Shown: one piece after another, positions 1 to 5,553 of the stretch
How the letters are laid out: each line of letters starts with the position of its first letter
Position numbering within the stretch: position 1 is the stretch's first letter
Origin: Kiloniellales bacterium
GTDB lineage: Bacteria > Pseudomonadota > Alphaproteobacteria > Kiloniellales > JAKSDN01
Length of the DNA stretch: 5,553 bases
Direction: 5' to 3'
Assembly (NCBI GenBank): GCA_022360075.1
Contig: JAKSDN010000973.1
Coordinates: 1 to 5,553 of the forward strand
Program-made: the position numbers and the translations under genes
Notes under the pieces: model-generated
What the model was told of the DNA's origin: nothing
Seen by the model: only the letters and a program-made list of their open reading frames with translations
The model's database searches: none

Positions 1-17
1 AATGTAGGAACGAGATG

Positions 18-31
18 TCCGAAAAGTCGGA
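18..31 (+). terminator. Small hairpin with trailing T-rich stretch, possible terminator
   Basis: A perfect 5-bp stem (TCCGA / TCGGA) with a 4-nt loop is followed, after a short A-rich spacer, by a T-rich stretch at about 37-45. Read on the plus strand it could end transcription arriving from a gene left of the window. On the minus strand it lies just beyond tRNA-Arg but lacks a T tract there. The stem is short and GC-moderate, so this is a weak call. Confidence 0.2.
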
Positions 32-64
32 ATGAAATTTTCTTTCGCTCTAAGTCTCTGAAAT

Positions 65-141
<77 letters not shown>

Positions 142-206
142 AACGGGGGAAGGTGGCCCGCTCGGTGACGGGTCCGCGGCCAACCTAGGCGCTCGCCTGC
201 CGCCTT

Positions 207-884
207 TCAACGCTCGACTGAGGGCCTCGGCGCGACCCGGACCACGGTCTCGCCGCCGCCGCTACCCAGTTTCGACGCTCTGAGGGCGAGTTGCTCGATG
301 CCGCGCCAATCCGCCGCCGCGACGGCGGCCTTCGGCGCGACCCAGGAGCCGCCGACACAGACCACGTTGGGCAGGGCAAGATAGGCGCGGGCATTCGTCG
401 GGCTCACCCCGCCGGTGGGACAGAACGCGATCTGCGGCAGCGGCCCGGCCAGCGCCTTCAGCAAGGCGGTGCCGCCGATAGCCTCGGCCGGGAAAAGCTT
501 GAGCGTGTCGTAGCCGCGCTCGGCCAAAGCCATCGCTTCCGTCGGGGTGGCCGCGCCCGGCAGCAGGGGGAGGCCTTCCGCCGAGGCCGCCTCCAGAACG
601 CGCTCGGTAGCGCCGGGGCTGACCCCGAAGCGGGCGCCGGCACGCCGGGCCGCCGCCACGTCGAGCGGCGATAGCAGAGTTCCCGCACCGATGATCGCCT
701 CCGGCACGGCCGCGGCCATGGCCTTGATGGCGTTGAGCGCAGCCGGCGTGCGCAGCGTCACCTCCAGCACCTGCAGGCCGCCGGTGACGAGGGCCTTGGC
801 CAGGGCGCCGGCCGCCTTCGCGTCCTCGACCTCGAGCACCGGGATTACCGGGCTGAGGCCACAGATCTCGCGCATCGACAGCAT
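207..884 (-). CDS. eda: KDPG aldolase (2-dehydro-3-deoxy-phosphogluconate aldolase)
   Basis: A 225-residue class I aldolase of the KDPG/KHG family. It cleaves 2-keto-3-deoxy-6-phosphogluconate to pyruvate and glyceraldehyde-3-phosphate, the last step of the Entner-Doudoroff pathway, in the cytoplasm. Seen in the sequence: the N-terminal strand SPVIPVLEV (11-19), the general acid/base Glu41 in LEVTLRT, GAGT at 66-69, GVSPG at 87-91, the Schiff-base Lys129 in LKLFPAE, the phosphate-binding PTGG (156-159) and GGSW (178-181). All expected active-site motifs are intact. Family members are usually about 205-215 residues; the surplus here is a Gly/Arg-rich C-terminal tail after about residue 205. 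The ATG at 884 lies 4 nt beyond the pgi stop, which suggests translational coupling. A second in-frame ATG three codons later is possible but is worse placed for the GAAG upstream. It is the last protein gene of the operon. Confidence 0.96.
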   Translation of the reverse strand: MLSMREICGLSPVIPVLEVEDAKAAGALAKALVTGGLQVLEVTLRTPAALNAIKAMAAAVPEAIIGAGTLLSPLDVAAARRAGARFGVSPGATERVLEAASAEGLPLLPGAATPTEAMALAERGYDTLKLFPAEAIGGTALLKALAGPLPQIAFCPTGGVSPTNARAYLALPNVVCVGGSWVAPKAAVAAADWRGIEQLALRASKLGSGGGETVVRVAPRPSVER

Positions 885-888
885 GGTG

Positions 889-2529
889 TCAGTCTTCGTT
901 CAGCGCCCTTATCCGCGCGACCAAGCCGCGGGTCGATGAATCCTTGCCGGCCGCCGTCGCCGCGCCGGTCACGACCGGCAGCAGATCCTCGGCGAGCCGC
1001 TTGCCCAGCTCGACCCCCCATTGATCGAACGCGTTCACATCCCAGACCGCAGCCTGCACGAAGACCTTGTGCTCATAAAGCGCGATCAGACGGCCGAGCG
1101 CGGCCGGATCGAGCCGGCGGTAGACGATTGTGGTCGAAGGGCGATCGCCGGGAAAGCTGCGATGCGGCGCCAGGCGGTCAATCTCCGCTGCCGGTCTACC
1201 CTCGGCGGCCATCTCGGCGCGCACCTCGGCCTCGGGCTTGCCGAAGGCCAGGGCTTCGGACTGCGCCAGACAGTTCGCCAGCAGCATCGCGTGGTGCGCG
1301 CCCAGGCGCTCGCGCGGCTGCGCGGCGACGATGAAATCGACCGGCACCACGTCGCTGCCCTGGTGCAGGAGCTGGAAGAAGCTGTGCTGGGCGTTGGTGC
1401 CCGGCTCGCCCCAAACGATCGGGCCGCTGGCCCGGGCGACGGGCGTCCCGCCGCGGGTCACGCGCTTGCCGTTGGACTCCATGTCGAGCTGCTGCACGTA
1501 GGCGGGAAAGCGCGCAAGGCGCTGGTCGTAGGGGATCAACGCGACGCTCGGCCAGCCCATGAGGTTGCGGCGCCAGATCCCGATCATACCGAGGAGCACC
1601 GGCAGGTTGCGCTCCAGCGGGGCGCTGCGGAAGTGCGCGTCCATCGCCCGCGCACCGGCCAGAAACGCGCGGAAGCGCTCGGCGCCGACCGCGATCGCCA
1701 ACGTCAGCCCGATCGCCGACCAGAGCGAATAGCGCCCGCCGACCCAGTCCCAGAAGCCGAACACCCGCGCGTCGTCGATGCCGAAGGCCGCGGTGGCCTC
1801 GAGGTTGGTGGAGACCGCGGCCATGTGGCGGCCGGTCGCCGCCTCGCCCAAGGCCTCCGCCAGCCAGGCGCGGGCGGAGCGGGCGTTGGTCATGGTCTCC
1901 GCCGTGGTGAAGGTCTTCGAGGCGACGACCAGCAGCGTCGCCGCCGGATCGAGCGGCTTCAGCACATCGGTCAGATGGGCCCCATCGACGTTGGAGACGA
2001 AGTGCACACGCGGCCCGTCGGCGTCGGGCGCCAAGGCGCGCGCGGCCATGGCGGGCCCGAGGTCGGAGCCACCGATGCCGATGTTGACCACATCGCTGAA
2101 GGGCCGCCCCTCGACCCCGCTATAGCGGCCGTCGCGAACGGATTCGGCGAAGGCCAGAAAGCGTTCCAAGGTCCGCTCGACCGCCGGCACGACGTCCTCG
2201 CCCTCGACCAGCACCCGGTCGCCGGCGCCGTGGCGCAGAGCGGGATGCAGCACCGCGCGCCGCTCGGTGACGTTGATCGCTTCGCCGGCATACATCGCGT
2301 CGCGCTTGGCCTCAATGCCGGCCTCGCGCGCAAGATCGAGCAGCGCCGCCAAGGCGCCCGCGTCGATCTTCTCCTTCGAGAAATCGACCAGCAGATCGTC
2401 GAGCCCGAACGAGAAGCGCTCGAAACGCTCCGGGTCCTCGGCAAAGAGCCGGCGCAGACTGACGGCCACCAGCCTTTCCGCCTGGCGCGCCAGCCTTGCC
2501 CAGGCGTCTTCCCGAAGCGCTGCCGTCAA
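889..2529 (-). CDS. pgi: Glucose-6-phosphate isomerase, TTG start
   Basis: Interconverts fructose-6-phosphate and glucose-6-phosphate in the cytoplasm, linking the fructokinase product to the Entner-Doudoroff branch. With the TTG start at 2529 the protein has 546 residues, close to the roughly 550 of bacterial Pgi such as the E. coli enzyme. Visible motifs: [14 protein letters not shown] (82-95), the sugar-phosphate-binding [11 protein letters not shown] (149-159), the PGI signature [14 protein letters not shown], the catalytic Glu351 in MESNGK, His382 in [15 protein letters not shown], and Lys510 in the second signature [10 protein letters not shown]. All catalytic residues are present. A longer frame opens at a GTG (2619), but those extra 30 residues (rich in Cys, Arg and Trp) do not resemble a Pgi N-terminus. 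The TTG is preceded at once by GAGGGGGGA, and the text after it reads TAALREDAW, as expected for the family. Eda follows after 4 nt. Confidence 0.96.
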   Translation of the reverse strand: MTAALREDAWARLARQAERLVAVSLRRLFAEDPERFERFSFGLDDLLVDFSKEKIDAGALAALLDLAREAGIEAKRDAMYAGEAINVTERRAVLHPALRHGAGDRVLVEGEDVVPAVERTLERFLAFAESVRDGRYSGVEGRPFSDVVNIGIGGSDLGPAMAARALAPDADGPRVHFVSNVDGAHLTDVLKPLDPAATLLVVASKTFTTAETMTNARSARAWLAEALGEAATGRHMAAVSTNLEATAAFGIDDARVFGFWDWVGGRYSLWSAIGLTLAIAVGAERFRAFLAGARAMDAHFRSAPLERNLPVLLGMIGIWRRNLMGWPSVALIPYDQRLARFPAYVQQLDMESNGKRVTRGGTPVARASGPIVWGEPGTNAQHSFFQLLHQGSDVVPVDFIVAAQPRERLGAHHAMLLANCLAQSEALAFGKPEAEVRAEMAAEGRPAAEIDRLAPHRSFPGDRPSTTIVYRRLDPAALGRLIALYEHKVFVQAAVWDVNAFDQWGVELGKRLAEDLLPVVTGAATAAGKDSSTRGLVARIRALNED

Positions 2530-2690
2530 AGGTCCCCCCTCACCGGATGGCCATAGCCCCAGCCGCGCGCATTGTCGGAAAGATCGACCGAGGCGGCAAT
2601 GCGGGTCTTGGGGGGCCACGCGGTCATTCGCTCTTCGGCCTCATCGACGGGGTCACTTGCCACGGCCGCCTGCTGCTTCAGTTCGGTCAA
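2526..2690 (-). CDS. Possible small protein between pgl and pgi (hypothetical)
   Basis: The gap between the pgl stop and the pgi TTG holds an open frame not used by either gene. Its stop TGA (2526-2528) overlaps the pgi TTG as TTGA. At its other end a TTG (2690) overlaps the pgl stop in the same TTGA arrangement, giving 54 residues. Shorter starts are GTG 2663 (45 residues) and ATG 2627 (33 residues, ending ...[10 protein letters not shown]). By my count 41 of 54 third codon positions are G or C, which fits coding use in this GC-rich DNA but is not decisive in so short a frame. I recognise no family, signal peptide or membrane segment. It may be a real coupled small protein, the remnant of a lost operon gene, or mere leader sequence for pgi. 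Confidence 0.25.
   Translation of the reverse strand: MTELKQQAAVASDPVDEAEERMTAWPPKTRIAASVDLSDNARGWGYGHPVRGDL
2530..2541 (-). promoter_or_regulatory. Shine-Dalgarno sequence fixing the pgi TTG start
   Basis: GAGGGGGGA followed by CCT sits directly before the TTG at 2529. It is the strongest purine-rich ribosome-binding match near any possible pgi start and is the main reason for choosing TTG over the upstream GTG at 2619. Confidence 0.65.
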
Positions 2691-3379
2691 GGTGCCCAAT
2701 AGATCCTCACACCGTTCAACCGCTCCAAGATCGTCCGGATGGGTGGAGCCTCGGCCACCTCGCTGGCCAGGGCCGCGTCCAAGGCCGCGCGCTTGTCCTC
2801 GCCGGTGATGAGCAGATAGCTGTGCGCCGCGCCGGTGAGCGCACCGGCGGTCAAGGTGAGACGCGGCTCCGGCAGATCGGCCCTGCGGATCGGCAGCGCG
2901 AGCGCGTCGCCCTCCGGGTCGAGCGCCGCGTCCAAACCATCGGCGTCCGCAAACAGGGAAGCCGTATGGCCATCGGCGCCCATGCCGAGGATGCAGACGG
3001 ACAGCGGCAGGGCGGGCCGTAAGTCGGCCTCGATCGCGGAAAGCGCCGCCTCGGGGCTGAGGCCCTCGCGATAGAGCGGCACGAAACGCGCCGCCGAGCC
3101 TATGCCTACCATCAGGGAATCCCGCAAGGCGCGCTCGTTCGAGCGCTCGTGACCGGGCGGGACCCAGCGCTCGTCGCTCAGGGTCACGGTGACGCGCGAC
3201 CAGTCGAGCGCGGCCTCGCCGAGCGCCGCGAGAAAGGCGCCCGGCGTCGTGCCGCCCGGCACGACCAAGGAAGCGCGGCCCTGCCCCTCCAGGGTCTCGC
3301 TGAGATCGTCTGCGACCTGCTTGGCCAGGGCGAGGGCCAGGATCTTGCGGTCCGGCAGGTAGAGCCGCGCCAGAGTCAT
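2687..3379 (-). CDS. pgl: 6-phosphogluconolactonase (DevB/SOL type)
   Basis: Hydrolyses 6-phospho-glucono-1,5-lactone to 6-phosphogluconate, the second step of the oxidative pentose phosphate and Entner-Doudoroff routes, in the cytoplasm. The 230-residue length suits the DevB/SOL family of the glucosamine-6-phosphate isomerase/6-phosphogluconolactonase superfamily. Motifs: the phosphate-binding loop VVPGGTTP (39-46), LSDERWVP (67-74) followed by ERSNERALR (78-86), and the hallmark ILGMGADGHTASLF (130-143), which contains the probable catalytic His138. The Pro that usually follows this last motif is Ala144 here, a mild deviation. The ATG at 3379 is 9 nt after the fructokinase stop, with GAGG in the gap, so the two are clearly in one operon. 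The C-terminus ends ...RIYWAP before the TGA at 2687-2689. Confidence 0.95.
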   Translation of the reverse strand: MTLARLYLPDRKILALALAKQVADDLSETLEGQGRASLVVPGGTTPGAFLAALGEAALDWSRVTVTLSDERWVPPGHERSNERALRDSLMVGIGSAARFVPLYREGLSPEAALSAIEADLRPALPLSVCILGMGADGHTASLFADADGLDAALDPEGDALALPIRRADLPEPRLTLTAGALTGAAHSYLLITGEDKRAALDAALASEVAEAPPIRTILERLNGVRIYWAP

Positions 3380-3388
3380 GCCTCGATC

Positions 3389-4336
3389 TCAGGCTAGGGC
3401 CGGCAGATCGGCGCGCCGGGCGAGATCCGCGCCGCGGCGCGCGCAGGCGATGGCGCTCGCACGCACCGCGAAATCGAGCACACGGACGAGCGTGGCCTCG
3501 CCGACCTCGGTCAGCGCTTTCGGCGTGGCGAGCGCCAGCTCGTCGAGGGCGCAAAGCAAGGCCGCCTGGAATCCATCGCCGGCCCCGACGCTGTCGGCGA
3601 CCTCGACGGCAACGCCGGCTGTCGTGGCCGTCGCATTTTGCGTATAGGCGACGGCGCCTTCGGCACCGCGCGTGAGCACGACGAGACACGCGCCCGCGTC
3701 CAGCCAGCCCCGCACCACGGACTCCGGCGCCGCATCGCCGTAGAGGCTTTCGAAGTCCTCGCTGCTGAGCTTGATGACGTGGGCCGCGGCGGCGAAGTCG
3801 GCGACCCGGCGCCGCCAGAGCGCCACATCGGACACCACCGTCAGCCGGACGTTGGGGTCGAGCGAGATCAGCCGCCGGGCGCTCTCGCGCCGCACAAGGC
3901 GCAGCAGGCTGGTGCCGGTGGGCTCGACGACGAGGGAATAGGAGCCGACATGAATCGCCGCGACCTCAGGCCCCAGCGCGGGCAAATCGGCCTCGGTCAG
4001 CGCACGATCCGCGGCATCGCGGCCGTAGAAGGCGTAGCTGGGCTGACCCCTGCTGTCCAAGCCGACGAGGCTCAAGGTGGTCGGCCGCTCCTTGGCGATC
4101 AGATGATCGGTCGCCACGCCCTCCGCCTCCAAGGCCGCCCGCAGGCGCGCGCCGAGGAAGTCGGTCGAGAGGCCGGTCAAGAGGGCCGATCGGCAGCCGA
4201 GGCGGGCAAGGCCGAGCGCCACGTTGAAGGGCGAGCCGCCGAGGCGTGCCTCGAAGCGAAGCGCGTCCGACGCCTCTGTCTCTGGGGCAGAGACCGGAAA
4301 GAAATCGAACAGCGCCTCACCGCAGACCAGGAACAT
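3389..4336 (-). CDS. PfkB-family sugar kinase, probable fructokinase
   Basis: A 315-residue ribokinase/PfkB-family kinase, most likely phosphorylating fructose to fructose-6-phosphate with ATP in the cytoplasm. The N-terminus GEALFDFFP (6-14) matches the GEALIDF start typical of bacterial fructokinases, with Asp11 expected to contact the sugar. GGSPFNVALGLARLG (33-47) is PfkB signature 1. SLDPNVRL and IKLSSEDFESLYG are the usual mid-domain motifs. DSVGAGDGFQAAL (248-260) is signature 2, with Asp254 as the predicted catalytic base and GAGD as the anion hole. The Thr that usually follows GAGD is Gly here. KDG kinase or another PfkB specificity cannot be excluded by sequence alone. Fructose is favoured because the next operon genes are pgl, pgi and eda, and Pgi uses the product directly. 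The ATG is 54 nt after the ndufS4 stop. Confidence 0.9.
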   Translation of the reverse strand: MFLVCGEALFDFFPVSAPETEASDALRFEARLGGSPFNVALGLARLGCRSALLTGLSTDFLGARLRAALEAEGVATDHLIAKERPTTLSLVGLDSRGQPSYAFYGRDAADRALTEADLPALGPEVAAIHVGSYSLVVEPTGTSLLRLVRRESARRLISLDPNVRLTVVSDVALWRRRVADFAAAAHVIKLSSEDFESLYGDAAPESVVRGWLDAGACLVVLTRGAEGAVAYTQNATATTAGVAVEVADSVGAGDGFQAALLCALDELALATPKALTEVGEATLVRVLDFAVRASAIACARRGADLARRADLPALA

Positions 4337-4368
4337 CGCCCCCGTCCCGACGGAGCGTGGAAGGGGCG
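4337..4368 (-). promoter_or_regulatory. Possible hairpin covering the fructokinase ribosome-binding region
   Basis: Immediately before the fructokinase ATG the minus strand reads CGCCCC, then CCGTC-GG-GACGG directly followed by GGGCG. The inner 5-bp stem has a 2-nt loop, and the outer CGCCC/GGGCG pair encloses it with one asymmetric bulge. The G-rich strand is the likely Shine-Dalgarno region, so folding could restrain translation. In DNA this GC-rich such pairing can arise by chance. Confidence 0.2.
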
Positions 4369-4390
4369 AACGATGCCGCGCGCGCGTCCC

Positions 4391-4693
4391 TCAATGGGTC
4401 CAACGACCCTGGCGGTGGTAGGCAAAGTTGTCGGCGTAGGCCTTCGGCCTAACCTGGCGCTCGCGCGGCTCTTCGAGCGTGTACATCAAGCCGTGCTTCT
4501 GGGCATAGGCCACGGCCTCGTCCTTGCTGTCGAACCAGAGCTTGAGCTGGCGCCGGGTGTCGCGCGAGGAGGTCCAGCCCATCAGCGGCTCGACCTCGCG
4601 GCGCCCGGGCTCGTACTCCAGCACCCAGCGTTCCGTCTGGGCCCGGCCCTGCTGCATGGCGGTCTTGGCGGGCCGGTAGATGCGCACGTCCAT
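4391..4693 (-). CDS. NDUFS4-like accessory subunit of respiratory complex I
   Basis: A 100-residue protein of the ETC complex I NDUFS4 family (Pfam ETC_C1_NDUFS4). Its relatives in Alphaproteobacteria and mitochondria are supernumerary subunits on the peripheral arm of NADH:ubiquinone oxidoreductase, near the NADH-oxidising module. Seen here: RIYRPAKTAMQQGRAQT at the start (4-20), WVLEYEP (23-29), the core PLMGWTSSRDTRRQL (36-50), FDSKDEAVAYAQKHG (54-68), and the C-terminal RPKAYADNFAYHRQGRWTH (82-100). These follow the family order and usual length with no gaps. No signal peptide or membrane segment is seen, which fits a matrix-side or cytoplasmic-side subunit. The frame stays open upstream to 4780, but that part is the reverse-strand tRNA-Pro sequence, so the start is the ATG at 4693. 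It lies 34 nt after the tRNA and is probably co-transcribed with it. Confidence 0.93.
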   Translation of the reverse strand: MDVRIYRPAKTAMQQGRAQTERWVLEYEPGRREVEPLMGWTSSRDTRRQLKLWFDSKDEAVAYAQKHGLMYTLEEPRERQVRPKAYADNFAYHRQGRWTH

Positions 4694-4727
4694 GGGCTTG
4701 TCCCAAAGGCCTGAATAGCGTTCGAGC

Positions 4728-4804
4728 TGGTCGGGGCGACTGGATTCGAACCAGCGACATCCTGCTCCCAAAGCAGGCACTCTACCAGGCTGAGCTACGC
4801 CCCG
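4728..4804 (-). tRNA. tRNA-Pro, anticodon UGG
   Basis: A 77-nt minus-strand cloverleaf. The acceptor stem pairs CGGGGCG (5' end at 4804) with CGCCCCG (4732-4738). The D-arm contains GCTCAGCCTGGTAGAG, and the T-arm contains the conserved GGTTCGAATCC. The anticodon stem CCTGC/GCAGG closes the loop UUUGGGA, so the anticodon is UGG, decoding CCA and other proline codons by wobble. The discriminator is A, and the CCA end is encoded (4728-4730). A promoter is visible just upstream, and ndufS4 follows 34 nt downstream. Confidence 0.97.
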
Positions 4805-4813
4805 CGCGCGGGA

Positions 4814-4842
4814 AATCTAAGGATTCGGCGGCAAGCCCGCAA
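4814..4842 (-). promoter_or_regulatory. Probable sigma-70-type promoter for tRNA-Pro
   Basis: On the minus strand TTGCGG (4837-4842) is followed by exactly 17 nt and TAGATT (4814-4819). This is a fair -35/-10 pair for an alphaproteobacterial housekeeping sigma factor. The -10 box ends 9 nt before the tRNA 5' end, so the leader would be only a few nucleotides long. It lies in a small AT-richer patch amid GC-rich DNA, and it could drive tRNA-Pro and, by read-through, ndufS4 and the sugar genes. Confidence 0.55.
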
Positions 4843-5199
4843 GCCGTCTGGCGCTTTCGACGGACGCGCCGCGAAAGGCGGCCGGCTGGGGTCCAGGCGG
4901 ACCAAGGTCTCATCGTCGAAGCGTGTTTTCCGGCCGATCCCGAACCGCGCCTGGGCCTGCCAGATGGCTATTGGCCTGTTTGTGGCTCTAGGGCCTGTCG
5001 AAGTATGCGCTGAGATGGTTGTTTGGATCCATGGCTCATACCTCGAAGCGGTCTAACCGCGAATGTGAAAACCGCCGTCCTCGATGTGGACGCCGCCGAC
5101 GACATTGGCGGGCCTCCGTCCGACCGCTCGTTTCGGCCGGTCTTGTGTGCTTAGCTGACGTCAGTCGAGCGGGGGCGGCGTGATGAAGAGCCTTGCACC
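4843..5199. other. Intergenic region between divergent tRNA-Pro and tamA
   Basis: About 357 nt with no gene I can support. It must hold a promoter for the rightward tamA-like gene, but I find no convincing -35/-10 pair. Around 4989-5010 there is a motif TAGGGCCTGTCGAAGTATGC resembling the end of an insertion sequence; no partner copy is visible in the window. On the minus strand a start-less frame (5053-5160, 35 codons) ends GGVHIEDGGFHIRG before a TAG and may be a decayed gene end. On the plus strand an Arg-rich 50-codon frame (5031-5183) has no protein-like features. GCCGC/GCGGC (4868-4882) makes a small hairpin with no T tract. Confidence 0.5.
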
Positions 5200-5553
5200 T
5201 TGAAAGATCGGGCCTTTTCGACCCGGCGCGGGATGCCCTTGCCGGCCGCCGTGCAAGTCTGCCTATCGCTGCTTCTCGCCATCGTCTTTGTCGGCACGGC
5301 CCTTGCGAGGGATGGCGAGCGACCGGAGCGCGCCGCGCCGGACGCCGCGCCCGAGCCCGTCACCGGTCTGCCTTACGAGGTCGAGATCACCGGTGTCGAA
5401 GATACAGAACTTGAAGCGCTGCTGAGCCAGGTCTCGCAGCTCGTCGCGCTGGCCGAGCGGCCACCGGCGAGCCGCGCCGCGCTGGAGCGGAGGGCCGAGG
5501 CGGACCTCGCCCGCTTTCGCGCCGCCTTGCGCTCGGAGGGCTACTACGCCAGC
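5200..5553 (+). CDS. TamA-like outer-membrane assembly protein, 5' end only
   Basis: The N-terminal 118 codons of a gene cut by the window edge. With the TTG start at 5200 the product begins MKDRAFSTRRGMPLPAAV. It has a positively charged n-region, a hydrophobic stretch LSLLLAIVFVGTALA (22-36) and a likely signal peptidase I site after ALA (34-36). A Pro/Ala/Glu-rich linker follows, then from about residue 58 PYEVEITGVED...LVALAERPPAS...RRAEADLARFRAALRSEGYYAS. This is the first POTRA domain pattern seen in alphaproteobacterial TamA/BamA-family (Omp85) proteins, ending with the typical EGYY. TamA is an outer-membrane beta-barrel that works with TamB in outer-membrane protein or lipid homeostasis. 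The ATG at 5233 is the other possible start; it leaves no basic n-region and lacks a clear ribosome-binding site, whereas GAAGAG precedes the TTG. The gene is divergent from the sugar operon. Confidence 0.75.
   Translation, partial: MKDRAFSTRRGMPLPAAVQVCLSLLLAIVFVGTALARDGERPERAAPDAAPEPVTGLPYEVEITGVEDTELEALLSQVSQLVALAERPPASRAALERRAEADLARFRAALRSEGYYAS

Noticed and set aside
153..198. Inverted repeats between eda and tRNA-Arg considered as a terminator
   Set aside because: The stems are short or imperfect and no T tract follows on the minus strand.
1021..2556. A 511-codon plus-strand open frame opposite pgi
   Set aside because: It is an antisense shadow of pgi, produced by high GC and codon bias. 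The product is rich in Arg, Gly and His with no recognisable motif, while the minus strand carries full Pgi signatures.
2526..3689. A 387-codon minus-strand frame overlapping pgl and fructokinase
   Set aside because: Most of it is the Arg-rich out-of-frame reading of two genes with clear family motifs. Only its last 54 codons, in the pgl-pgi gap, are kept as a possible small gene.
3638..4714. A 358-codon plus-strand open frame opposite fructokinase and ndufS4
   Set aside because: It runs across two unrelated minus-strand genes and their spacer, and its composition is that of an antisense shadow.
4694..4780. N-terminal extension of ndufS4 beginning MPALGAGCRWFESS
   Set aside because: These codons are the tRNA-Pro gene read as protein, a common artefact. 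The family start is the ATG at 4693.
5031..5183. A 50-codon plus-strand frame beginning MAHTSKRSNRE, ending just before tamA
   Set aside because: It is Arg-rich and of low protein likeness, has no clear ribosome-binding site, and shows no recognisable family.
5193..5414. A 73-codon plus-strand frame overlapping the start of tamA
   Set aside because: It is out of frame with the signal peptide and POTRA sequence and is explained as a shadow of tamA.

Overview
The window is GC-rich chromosomal DNA that looks alphaproteobacterial. The pointers are an NDUFS4-like accessory subunit of respiratory complex I (found in Alphaproteobacteria and mitochondria), a TamA-type outer-membrane assembly protein, Entner-Doudoroff sugar catabolism genes, and tRNA genes with encoded CCA ends. 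The genus cannot be named from the sequence. A Rhodospirillales-like lineage is a guess.

Layout: almost everything lies on the minus strand and reads from right to left. A tRNA-Pro(UGG) gene (4728-4804) with a recognisable promoter is followed 34 nt later by ndufS4 (4391-4693). Then comes a tight sugar operon: a PfkB-family fructokinase (3389-4336), 6-phosphogluconolactonase pgl (2687-3379), a possible small reading frame (2526-2690), glucose-6-phosphate isomerase pgi (889-2529, probable TTG start) and KDPG aldolase eda (207-884). A tRNA-Arg(UCU) gene (65-141) closes the series. The last 64 bases beyond its 3' end are conspicuously AT-rich. On the plus strand only one gene is present: the 5' end of a TamA-like gene (from about 5200), cut off by the window edge. 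Between tRNA-Pro and tamA is a divergent intergenic region of about 395 nt. It holds the tRNA promoter, a short motif resembling an insertion-sequence end, and what may be a decayed gene fragment.

How the genes work together: fructokinase makes fructose-6-phosphate, Pgi converts it to glucose-6-phosphate, Pgl hydrolyses 6-phosphogluconolactone, and Eda splits KDPG into pyruvate and glyceraldehyde-3-phosphate. These are alternate steps of a fructose (or sucrose) to Entner-Doudoroff route. The steps between them, glucose-6-phosphate dehydrogenase (zwf) and 6-phosphogluconate dehydratase (edd), are absent here and must be encoded elsewhere if the route operates. No novel defence, mobile or RNA system is evident. 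The window is mostly well-known housekeeping and central-carbon genes, with a few small points worth checking.
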